Shown in pieces: positions 1-5,230 of a stretch of DNA of 6,651 nucleotides. The DNA is from Rhodospirillaceae bacterium. Its GTDB lineage: Bacteria > Pseudomonadota > Alphaproteobacteria > Rhodospirillales > 2-02-FULL-58-16. A model generated the notes under the pieces. It saw nothing but the letters and a program-made list of their open reading frames with translations, searched no databases and had not been told where the DNA came from. Position 1 is the stretch's first letter; every line of letters starts with the position of its first letter. The DNA is taken from assembly GCA_030623425.1 (NCBI GenBank), contig JAUXMA010000088.1:1-6651 (forward strand), written 5' to 3'. A program made the translations under genes and the position numbers.

Positions 1-474
1 AGCAAACGCAAGGGCCGTTCATCCGCCCGCAAAACACGGCATGACGGATGGCCGCTCGGCATCCCAAGACCTGTTGACGTTCATGTCGGTAGCCGTGTCA
101 GGCTTCGCCGGACGTTGCTTGGCTTTAGTCAGGAAAAACTCGGCGAGGCGGTGGGCTTGACGTTCCAGCAAATCCAGAAATACGAGCGCGGCGCCAATCG
201 CATCGGCGCTTCCCGGCTTTACCAGCTCACCCGGATTCTGGACGTGCCGATTTCATTTTTCTTCGATGACATGCCCGATGACGTCAAGAGCGGGGCTCGC
301 CGCCCGACGGCGGGTTTCCAAGATCGCTCGCAAGCCGCCCTGGAGCCGGATCCCATGGCCAAGCGCGAAACGCTGGAACTTGTTCGCGCCTACTACCGGA
401 TCACCAACCCAAAAGTGCGCAAACGTTTGTTCGAACTCGCCAAGTCCCTAGCCAAGGCGAGCGACGGCAGTTAA
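1..474 (+). CDS. XRE-family helix-turn-helix transcriptional regulator (5' end outside window)
   Basis: This frame is open from base 1 to the TAA at 472-474 (157 visible residues), with no ATG, GTG or TTG before the TTG at 115. That TTG cannot be the real start because it would remove the first HTH helix: the preceding residues (PRPVDVHVGSRVRLRRT, roughly 24-38) are conserved in this family. The start is therefore left of the window. Visible residues 30-86 form a Cro/C1-type HTH; 'SQEKLGEAVGL' and 'TFQQIQKYERGANRIG' are the turn and recognition helices, followed by 'LDVPISFFFDDMP'. The C-terminal part is charged and helical ('KRETLELVRAYYRI..') and probably serves oligomerisation. It resembles the PhrR/PraR-type regulators of rhizobia, which sit upstream of metK in many alphaproteobacteria. 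It is a cytoplasmic DNA-binding protein; its targets cannot be read from this sequence. Family assignment is firm, specific function unknown. Confidence 0.92.
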   Translation, partial: SKRKGRSSARKTRHDGWPLGIPRPVDVHVGSRVRLRRTLLGFSQEKLGEAVGLTFQQIQKYERGANRIGASRLYQLTRILDVPISFFFDDMPDDVKSGARRPTAGFQDRSQAALEPDPMAKRETLELVRAYYRITNPKVRKRLFELAKSLAKASDGS

Positions 475-612
475 TTTAACAAACATTGCCAAGCGATGGA
501 AAACGCCTCCCGTGAAGAGCCCGGATCGGTTCTCGCAGGACCTGTTCGGGGATGCCTCTTGGCCTGTTGCGAAATCCCTTGACGGTCACGACAAAGCTTG
601 CAACAAGAGCCC

Positions 613-632
613 CCGCCGTCCGTTTTCGGCGG
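613..632 (+). repeat. GC-rich inverted repeat (hairpin) in the XRE-metK gap
   Basis: CCGCCG at 613-618 pairs with CGGCGG at 627-632 around an 8-base loop (TCCGTTTT). An alternative tighter fold is CCG-TTTT-CGG at 620-629. No T-tract follows, so it is not a canonical intrinsic terminator. It could mark the 3' end of the XRE transcript, or it may have no function. Confidence 0.4.
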
Positions 633-644
633 CAGCGGATGGAT

Positions 645-672
645 TTGGACGACTTGCCAAAGCGATAATAAA
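645..672 (+). promoter_or_regulatory. Candidate metK promoter
   Basis: TTGGAC at 645-650 matches five of six bases of the -35 consensus. After 16 bases comes AATAAA at 667-672 (four of six to TATAAT), inside a short AT-rich patch 'GATAATAAAA' in otherwise GC-rich DNA. This would start transcription near 679-682 and give a leader of about 85 nt before the TTG start. Alphaproteobacterial promoters are poorly conserved at -10, so this is only a candidate; TTGACG at 579-584 has no good -10 partner. Confidence 0.3.
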
Positions 673-708
673 AGGCGCTGATTGCGTTGTCTTGCCGCCC
701 CGCGGCCG

Positions 709-744
709 TTCAAGTCCCGGTACTTGAAAGTGCGTGTTTTTTTT
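709..744 (+). promoter_or_regulatory. metK leader hairpin followed by T8 run
   Basis: TTCAAGT (709-715) and ACTTGAA (722-728) form a perfect 7-bp stem with loop CCCGGT (716-721). Eight bases later comes an uninterrupted run of eight T (737-744), ending about 20 nt before the metK start. The spacer is too long for a classical intrinsic terminator, although CGC (701-703) with GCG (732-734) could extend the stem across an internal loop and bring the T run closer. The CCGG in the loop (717-720) is complementary to CCGG at 750-753, which overlaps the metK Shine-Dalgarno, so a pseudoknot that hides the ribosome binding site is possible. The stem is seen directly; the regulatory role is inference. 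Confidence 0.45.
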
Positions 745-751
745 CATGTCC

Positions 752-756
752 GGAGA
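752..756 (+). promoter_or_regulatory. Ribosome binding site of metK
   Basis: GGAGA lies 8 bases before the TTG at 765. This decides the metK start: the in-frame ATG at 687 would add 26 residues with no resemblance to MetK and would place the leader hairpin and T8 run inside the coding region. The site sits in a small TGTC-CGGA-GACA hairpin (747-758), so its accessibility may be controlled. Confidence 0.7.
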
Positions 757-764
757 CACCGACC

Positions 765-1940
765 TTGTCCAAAGCCGACTACCTTTTTACCAGCGAATCC
801 GTATCGGAAGGACATCCGGACAAGGTTTGCGACCGCATTTCCGACGCCATTGTCGACACTTATTTGAGTGCCGATCAGCATGCGCGTGTCGCCTTGGAGA
901 CGCTGGCGACCACCAACTTCGTCCTTCTCGCCGGCGAAGTGCGCGGCCCCGATTCAATCGATCACGACGCCCTCAAGGAAGTCACCCGCAAAACCATCCA
1001 CGACATCGGCTACGAGCAGCGCGGTTTCCACTGGAAGGATGCCGAGATCCAATCCCATGTCCATTCCCAGTCAACCGATATCGCCATGGGCGTGGACGCC
1101 TCCGGCAACAAGGACGAGGGCGCCGGCGACCAGGGCGTTATGTTCGGTTACGCCTGCCGCGAGACGGATGTCCTGATGCCGGCTCCCATTCACTTGGCCC
1201 ATGGCATTCTCAAGTCCATGGCGGAAGCCCGTCACTCCGGCGCCGTCTGCGGCCTCGGCCCCGATTCCAAGAGTCAGGTGACGTTGCTTTACGCCAACGG
1301 CAAGCCGGCCCGCGCCACCTCCATCGTGGTTTCGACGCAGCATTCCGACAAGCTATCCCAGGACGAGGTGCGCGAGATCGTCCGCCCGCACGTGCTCAAG
1401 GTCCTTCCCGAAGGCTGGATGTGCGATGAAGAAAATTTCTACGTCAATCCCACCGGCCGGTTCGTCATCGGCGGGCCCGAAGGCGATGCCGGTCTCACCG
1501 GACGCAAGATCGTCGTCGATACGTATGGCGGCGCCGCACCGCACGGCGGCGGGGCTTTTTCCGGCAAGGATCCGAGCAAGGTTGACCGCTCGGCCTCCTA
1601 TGCGGCGCGCTATCTGGCCAAGAACGTGGTCGCCGCCGGCCTGGCCGACAAATGCACCATCCAACTGGCGTATGCCATCGGCGTTTCCAAGCCGTTGTCG
1701 GTTTTCATCAACACCCACGGCGGCGGCCAAGTGGACGGGGAAAAACTATCCGCTGTCATCCAGGAAGTCGTCGATCTGTCACCCCGCGGGATGCGGGAAC
1801 ATTTGACCCTCAACCGGCCCATCTATGCCCGCACGGCGGCCTACGGCCATTTCGGCCGGAAGCCGGACGACGATGGCGGTTTCTCCTGGGAGCGCACCGA
1901 CCTGGTCGAAACTCTCAAATCGGCTTTTGGTGGCACTTGA
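765..1940 (+). CDS. metK: S-adenosylmethionine synthetase (methionine adenosyltransferase)
   Basis: MetK makes S-adenosylmethionine from methionine and ATP, releasing phosphate and diphosphate, in the cytoplasm; it acts as a homotetramer needing Mg2+ and K+. Starting at TTG 765 the protein has 391 residues, close to the usual 384-400, and begins [20 protein letters not shown] as family members do. Visible signatures are GHPDK at 16-20 (catalytic His17, metal-binding Asp19), the ATP-binding GAGDQG at 119-124, and the P-loop-like GGGAFSGKD at 261-269 followed by PSKVDRSA. The three domains look complete, with no truncation or lost key residue. A good Shine-Dalgarno (GGAGA, 752-756) supports the TTG. 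The stop codon overlaps the trmB start, so the two genes are very likely co-transcribed and translationally coupled. The long structured leader suggests control at the RNA level. Confidence 0.97.
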   Translation: MSKADYLFTSESVSEGHPDKVCDRISDAIVDTYLSADQHARVALETLATTNFVLLAGEVRGPDSIDHDALKEVTRKTIHDIGYEQRGFHWKDAEIQSHVHSQSTDIAMGVDASGNKDEGAGDQGVMFGYACRETDVLMPAPIHLAHGILKSMAEARHSGAVCGLGPDSKSQVTLLYANGKPARATSIVVSTQHSDKLSQDEVREIVRPHVLKVLPEGWMCDEENFYVNPTGRFVIGGPEGDAGLTGRKIVVDTYGGAAPHGGGAFSGKDPSKVDRSASYAARYLAKNVVAAGLADKCTIQLAYAIGVSKPLSVFINTHGGGQVDGEKLSAVIQEVVDLSPRGMREHLTLNRPIYARTAAYGHFGRKPDDDGGFSWERTDLVETLKSAFGGT

Positions 1941-2641
1941 CCGGCCGTCCGCGCCCGGATCGTTCCCGTTGGTACGGCCGCCGCCGCGGGCATAAGCTGG
2001 GCAAGGGCCGTCAATACCTGCTCGACACTCTTTTGCCGCGACTGAGGCTCTTGCCGCCCGAGGATGGCCTCCTCGATCTTTACTCCATATTTCCGAAACC
2101 GCCCGAGGACATATGGCTGGAAGTGGGTTTCGGCGGCGGCGAGCATTTAGCGGCGCAGGCGCGCGCCTATCCCGGCATTGGGTTCATCGGTTGCGAGCCC
2201 TTCGTCAATGGCGTCGCCGCTTTGCTCGCCCGCATCGAGGGCGAGGGAATTTCCAATATCCGCATCTATGACGACGACGCGCGCCTGTTGTTCGACTGTC
2301 TGCCCGTTGCCTGCTTCGGACGGGTTTTCATTTTATTTTCCGATCCCTGGCCCAAGAAAAGACATCACCGGCGCCGGTTCATCGGATCCGAGACCCTGGG
2401 CGATCTGGCGCGGCTGATGAAAGACGGGGCTGAAGTGCGCTTTGCCAGCGATGACGAGGACTACGTGGCCTGGACCCTGGAACATTTCATCCGCCATTCT
2501 TGTTTCGCGTGGACGGCGCGGAGGCCACATGATTGGCGCCGGCGTCCCCACAACGGATTCGAAACCCGCTACGAAATTAAGGCGCTCGCCCGGGGGGCTG
2601 CCTGTATCTATCTGTGCTTCATCCGCCGTTCCAGAAGGTGA
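1937..2641 (+). CDS. trmB: tRNA (guanine-N7-)-methyltransferase
   Basis: TrmB uses SAM to methylate N7 of G46 in the variable loop of tRNAs. The conserved part begins at '[10 protein letters not shown]', just downstream of metK; the only plausible start before it is the TTG at 1937, whose bases overlap the metK stop (TTGA, 4-nt overlap). That gives 234 residues, near the E. coli length of 239. Motifs: SAM-binding EVGFGGGEH at 62-70, GCEPFVNG after it, the family signature [12 protein letters not shown] at 136-147, and the C-terminal TRYEIKA tRNA-recognition segment. The signature is normally preceded by FP ([10 protein letters not shown]); here residue 135 is Ser. There is no strong Shine-Dalgarno (only GGTGG at 1929-1933, 3 bases away), so translation probably relies on ribosomes finishing metK. 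Supplying SAM and using it from adjacent genes is the common alphaproteobacterial arrangement. Confidence 0.94.
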   Translation: MTGRPRPDRSRWYGRRRGHKLGKGRQYLLDTLLPRLRLLPPEDGLLDLYSIFPKPPEDIWLEVGFGGGEHLAAQARAYPGIGFIGCEPFVNGVAALLARIEGEGISNIRIYDDDARLLFDCLPVACFGRVFILFSDPWPKKRHHRRRFIGSETLGDLARLMKDGAEVRFASDDEDYVAWTLEHFIRHSCFAWTARRPHDWRRRPHNGFETRYEIKALARGAACIYLCFIRRSRR

Positions 2642-2664
2642 TGGTTCCTCCCCAAAAAAGGACC

Positions 2665-2674
2665 GGAGCGCTCC
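2665..2674. repeat. 10-bp perfect palindrome GGAGCGCTCC
   Basis: GGAGCGCTCC is self-complementary and lies between the trmB stop and the rimP promoter candidate, 5 bases before a TTGACA (2680-2685). As RNA it can hardly fold, because the loop would be too small, but as DNA it could be a protein-binding site. An A-run (2654-2659) and TTTT (2678-2681) flank it asymmetrically. Function unknown; it may be chance. Confidence 0.25.
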
Positions 2675-2695
2675 ACGTTTTGACATTGAAAACCC

Positions 2696-2722
2696 TTGAA
2701 TTGACGACGCGGAAGATATAAA
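2696..2722 (+). promoter_or_regulatory. Candidate promoter of the rimP-nusA operon
   Basis: The stretch 2680-2740 is clearly AT-richer than its surroundings. TTGAAT at 2696-2701 (four of six) and TATAAA at 2717-2722 (five of six) are separated by 15 bases. A perfect -35-like TTGACA (2680-2685) and TTGACG (2701-2706) are also present but lack a well-spaced -10. Transcription would start near 2729-2732, giving a leader of about 130 nt that contains the terminator at 2778-2807. The exact boxes are uncertain; that a promoter lies in this patch is more likely than not. Confidence 0.4.
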
Positions 2723-2777
2723 TTAACTAAAGAAAATTTGGTCTCGTTTAATTCGGAAGCTGTTTTCGGATTTGATG

Positions 2778-2807
2778 AGGCGGGCTCGCGGGCCCGCCTT
2801 TTGTTTT
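2778..2807 (+). terminator. Strong intrinsic terminator between trmB and rimP
   Basis: AGGCGGGC (2778-2785) pairs perfectly with GCCCGCCT (2792-2799) around loop TCGCGG (2786-2791). The tail is TTTTGTTTT (2799-2807). This 8-bp, nearly all-GC stem with its T-tract is the clearest terminator in the window. It would end metK-trmB transcripts. Because the best promoter candidate lies upstream of it and rimP starts 54 bases downstream, it may also act as an attenuator of rimP-nusA-infB. Confidence 0.85.
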
Positions 2808-2843
2808 AGGGCCGCGTGACTTCATCGGTTCTGGTAAGGAGAA

Positions 2844-2851
2844 AGGTGGAG
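2844..2851 (+). promoter_or_regulatory. Ribosome binding site of rimP
   Basis: AGGTGGAG ends 9 bases before the ATG at 2861 and is the best-spaced purine-rich site. A better-matching AAGGAG (2836-2841) lies 19 bases away, too far for direct use. An in-frame TGA at 2852-2854 rules out any longer rimP reading, so the ATG is the first possible start. Confidence 0.55.
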
Positions 2852-2860
2852 TGAGCAGTT

Positions 2861-3352
2861 ATGGACTTGCCCGGACACGTTGCGCGGCTTATTCAACCGA
2901 CCGTTGAGTCCATGGGCTTCGACATTGTGCGGGTGCAAATTTCCGGCCGGCAGAGGCAGCGGTTGCAAGTCATGGCGGAACGGCGGGACGGCAAGGCGAT
3001 AATGGTCGATGACTGCGCCGCCATCAGCCGCGCCATTTCCGCCTTGCTCGATGTCGAGGACCCGATTCATGGCTCGTATATTCTTGAGGTGAGTTCGCCG
3101 GGGGTCGCCCGCCCGCTGGTGCAACGCGAAGACTACCAGCGCTTCAGCGGCTACGAAGCCAGGATTGAAATGAGCTGTTCGATTGGCGACCGCAGGAAAT
3201 TCAAGGGCCGTTTACTTGGCATCGAAGGAGACACCGTGCGCATCAGGGTTGATGGGAGATCCGTGGATTTGCCCTATGGAGACATTCTCCGGGCGAAACT
3301 CATGTTGACCGACGATTTGCTGGCGGCGGCCAAGGAGAGCCAAAAACAATGA
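2861..3352 (+). CDS. rimP: Ribosome maturation factor RimP
   Basis: RimP helps the 30S ribosomal subunit mature by assisting early assembly around S12 and S19. The product has 163 residues, within the usual range. The N-terminal alpha/beta domain (about 1-90) carries 'LIQPTVESMGFDIVRV' and the family signature LEVSSPG at 75-81. The C-terminal SH3-like barrel (about 97-150) contains 'FKGRLLGIEGDTVRIRVDG'. A tail 'DDLLAAAKESQKQ' is typical of alphaproteobacterial members. The usual SPGIDRPL reads SPGVARPL here, replacing the conserved Asp by Ala at 83. The stop overlaps the nusA start (ATGA), so the two are translationally coupled. Expression probably depends on the promoter and terminator at 2696-2807. 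The acidic DCAAISRAISALLDVEDPI segment (51-69) is intact. Confidence 0.96.
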   Translation: MDLPGHVARLIQPTVESMGFDIVRVQISGRQRQRLQVMAERRDGKAIMVDDCAAISRAISALLDVEDPIHGSYILEVSSPGVARPLVQREDYQRFSGYEARIEMSCSIGDRRKFKGRLLGIEGDTVRIRVDGRSVDLPYGDILRAKLMLTDDLLAAAKESQKQ

Positions 3353-4968
3353 CCGAAACCGTGTTGGAAACAGACGCCGTTCATGCCCGTCCGGAGCTGT
3401 TGCAAGTGGCCGAAACCGTGGCCCGCGACAAGGGAATCGAACAAGACGTGGTTTTGGAAGCCATGGAATTGGCCATTCAAAAAGCCGGGCGATCGAAGTA
3501 CGGCCTCGAACACGACATCCGTGCATCCATTGACCGCAAAAGCGGCAAAATCTCGCTGGCGCGCTTTCTCGAAGTGACCGACGAGGTGGAAAACGAGACC
3601 ACCCAGATCACCCTTGCGGTGGCGCTCCAGCGCAAGGCGGACGCCAACATCGGCGATTTTCTCATTGATCCCCTGCCGCCCATCGATTTTGGCCGCATCG
3701 CCGCCCAAACGGCCAAGCAGGTGATCGTCCAGAAAGTCCGCGAGGCCGAACGCACCCGCCAGTACCAGGAATACAAGGACCGGGCGGGCGAAATCGTCAA
3801 CGGCTTGGTCAAACGGATCGAATACGGCAACATCATTGTCGACCTGGGCCGGGCGGAGGCGCTCTTGCGCCGTGAAGAATCGATTCCGCGCGAGCATTTT
3901 TCAAACGGCGACAGGGTGCGCGCCTACATCGTCGATGTCCGCGAAGAACAGCGTGGTCCGCAGATTTTTCTGTCACGCACCCATCCCCAGTTCATGGCCG
4001 AGTTGTTCTCCCAGGAAGTACCGGAAATTTACGACAGCATCATCGAAATCAAGTCGGTGGCCAGGGACCCCGGCTCGCGGGCCAAGATCGCCGTCGTCTC
4101 CCACGATTCCAGCATCGATCCCGTCGGCCCTTGCATCGGCATGCGCGGTTCCCGCGTCCAGGCCGTGGTCGGGGAATTGCAAGGAGAAAAGATCGACATC
4201 ATCCATTGGTCTCCCGATCCCGCCACTTTTATCGTCAACGCGCTGTCGCCGGCGGAAGTGGCCAAGGTGGTGTTGGACGAAGAGGCGAGCCGCATCGAGG
4301 TGGTGGTCCCCGACGAACAGCTCAGCCTGGCCATCGGCCGGCGCGGCCAGAACGTGCGTTTAGCGTCCCAGTTGTCGGGATGGCACATAGACATCCTCAC
4401 CGAGGCCGAGGAATCCGAAAGACGGCAAGAGCAGTTCTACTCCCGCTCGCAAATGATGATTGACGCCATGGACGTGGACGATGTCATCGCTCACCTGTTG
4501 GTGACCGAGGGGTTCTCATCGGTTGAGGAAGTGGCTTTCGTGCCGATCGACGACTTGGCCGAAATTGAAGGTTTCGATGAGGAGGTCGCCTCCGAACTCC
4601 GCGAACGGGCACGCGCTTATCTCGCCACTCGGGACGAGGAATTGACCCGCCGCCGCGTCGAGTTGGGCGTCGCCGAAGACTTGGCCGAGCTTGAAGGGAC
4701 GACGCCGGCCCTGCTGGTGACGCTGGGAGAACAAGGGATCAAAACGAGAGACGACCTGGCCGATCTCGCCAACGATGAATTGCTGGAAATCGCGTCGGCT
4801 CACATCCTTTCGAAAGCGAAAGCCGACGAGTTGATCTTGGCGGCTCGCGCACATTGGTTCGAGAACGAGGAAACCGCCGCATCGGATGTCTCCTCCGATG
4901 GCGAACAGACCGACGGCGGCGAAGACGACGAGACCCGGCAAACCCCGGCGGAAACTGAAGAGTCATGA
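3349..4968 (+). CDS. nusA: Transcription termination/antitermination factor NusA
   Basis: NusA binds RNA polymerase and nascent RNA, promotes pausing and hairpin-dependent termination, and joins antitermination complexes on rRNA operons. The 539-residue product has every expected domain: RNAP-binding N-terminal domain (about 10-135), S1 (about 146-211, 'GEIVNGLVKRIEYGNIIVDLG'), KH1 with GMRG at 264-267, KH2 with IGRRGQNVRLASQLSGW at 329-345, and two helix-hairpin-helix acidic-repeat domains (about 380-427 and 449-504). The C-terminal repeats are found in Proteobacteria and not in Gram-positive NusA. A low-complexity acidic tail follows (about 505-539). The ATG lies in an ATGA overlap with rimP, so translation is coupled. 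Because NusA stimulates intrinsic termination, the terminator in the upstream leader could provide feedback on its own operon, as NusA autoregulation is known in E. coli. Confidence 0.97.
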   Translation: MTETVLETDAVHARPELLQVAETVARDKGIEQDVVLEAMELAIQKAGRSKYGLEHDIRASIDRKSGKISLARFLEVTDEVENETTQITLAVALQRKADANIGDFLIDPLPPIDFGRIAAQTAKQVIVQKVREAERTRQYQEYKDRAGEIVNGLVKRIEYGNIIVDLGRAEALLRREESIPREHFSNGDRVRAYIVDVREEQRGPQIFLSRTHPQFMAELFSQEVPEIYDSIIEIKSVARDPGSRAKIAVVSHDSSIDPVGPCIGMRGSRVQAVVGELQGEKIDIIHWSPDPATFIVNALSPAEVAKVVLDEEASRIEVVVPDEQLSLAIGRRGQNVRLASQLSGWHIDILTEAEESERRQEQFYSRSQMMIDAMDVDDVIAHLLVTEGFSSVEEVAFVPIDDLAEIEGFDEEVASELRERARAYLATRDEELTRRRVELGVAEDLAELEGTTPALLVTLGEQGIKTRDDLADLANDELLEIASAHILSKAKADELILAARAHWFENEETAASDVSSDGEQTDGGEDDETRQTPAETEES

Positions 4969-5230
4969 AACGGCACGGGAAAAATAGGCAAGGTGACGGC
5001 CGGGATGGACCGGCGAGACCGGCAGGTCGCCGGCAATGTGGATGGCCGCTTTTCGGGGCGGTGCTTTATATTGAGCGGTGACAAGGATATGATAAATACA
5101 GTCTGCCACGAGAAAACGGTTCGTCAAGGCATCGCCGGCGAAAGTCGCCGCTCCGGCCGGCGGCGCCAGCGTGTATTGATGGCCGATTGCCGCGCGGCGA
5201 GCTTGTTAGTCGGCGATTGATCGGATTGTG
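4969..5230 (+). other. nusA-infB gap where ylxR is normally found; no convincing gene
   Basis: Alphaproteobacteria usually carry ylxR (DUF448 RNA-binding protein) here. Within these 262 bases no frame shows its R-x-C-I start together with the downstream GRGA motif. Two short frames exist. One starts with an ATG overlapping the nusA stop (4965-5081, 38 residues, basic: MKRHGKNRQGD...). The other runs from GTG 4993 to 5220 (75 residues) and contains 'GRCFILSGDKD', faintly like the RRCILSGE entry of YlxR, then diverges. Neither has a good ribosome binding site. A local AT-rich patch (5065-5100, 'TTTATATTGAGC' and 'GATATGATAAAT') might be a weak infB promoter, but no well-spaced box pair is visible. 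A decayed ylxR remnant or a plain spacer are both possible. Confidence 0.5.
5010..5033 (+). repeat. GC-rich inverted repeat downstream of nusA
   Basis: CCGGCGA (5010-5016) and TCGCCGG (5027-5033) are perfect 7-bp complements around a 10-base loop; an overlapping alternative pairs GACC (5017-5020) with GGTC (5025-5028). It begins 42 bases after the nusA stop. No T-tract follows, so it is not a standard terminator. It may stabilise or process the mRNA between nusA and infB. Confidence 0.4.

Larger units (their letters stand above)
475..764 (+). other. Intergenic and leader region upstream of metK
   Basis: These 290 bases between the XRE stop and the metK start hold no convincing gene; the short frames here lack family signatures. 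The contents are a GC hairpin at 613-632, a weak promoter candidate at 645-672, a perfect 7-bp hairpin at 709-728 followed by T8 at 737-744, and a Shine-Dalgarno at 752-756. No clear intrinsic terminator follows the XRE gene, so read-through into metK is possible. The SAM-II hallmark (GCUAAA close to the ribosome binding site) is absent, and I do not recognise the SAM/SAH pseudoknot consensus or a SAM-I architecture. Confidence 0.7.

Noticed and set aside
115..474. XRE regulator starting at TTG 115
   Set aside because: This would delete the first HTH helix, while the upstream in-frame residues are conserved in the family and open to the window edge.
661..764. SAM-II riboswitch in front of metK
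   Set aside because: The region has an AT-rich patch and GCGCTGATT, which superficially recall SAM-II, but the elements are in the wrong order and the conserved GCUAAA near the RBS is missing.
687..764. N-terminal extension of MetK from ATG 687
   Set aside because: The 26 extra residues match nothing in MetK, have no good Shine-Dalgarno, and cover the leader hairpin and T8 run; TTG 765 fits homologues and has GGAGA at 8 bases.
734..1429. 231-residue frame on the + strand inside metK
   Set aside because: Out-of-frame shadow of metK, rich in Arg as expected for GC-rich DNA, without family motifs. Its ATG at 746 overlaps the metK Shine-Dalgarno only by chance.
2738..2809. Leader peptide from TTG 2738 ending in the tail of the terminator
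   Set aside because: A 23-residue frame is open here, but it has no Shine-Dalgarno and no run of regulatory codons, and the terminator sequence itself accounts for much of it.
2700..2860. Initiator tRNA (metY) upstream of rimP, as in E. coli
   Set aside because: No cloverleaf, T-loop GTTCGA or CCA end is visible; the only stable structure is the terminator hairpin.
3274..3897. 207-residue frame on the - strand
   Set aside because: Antisense to the rimP end and the nusA start, which are firmly identified; no start-site or family support.
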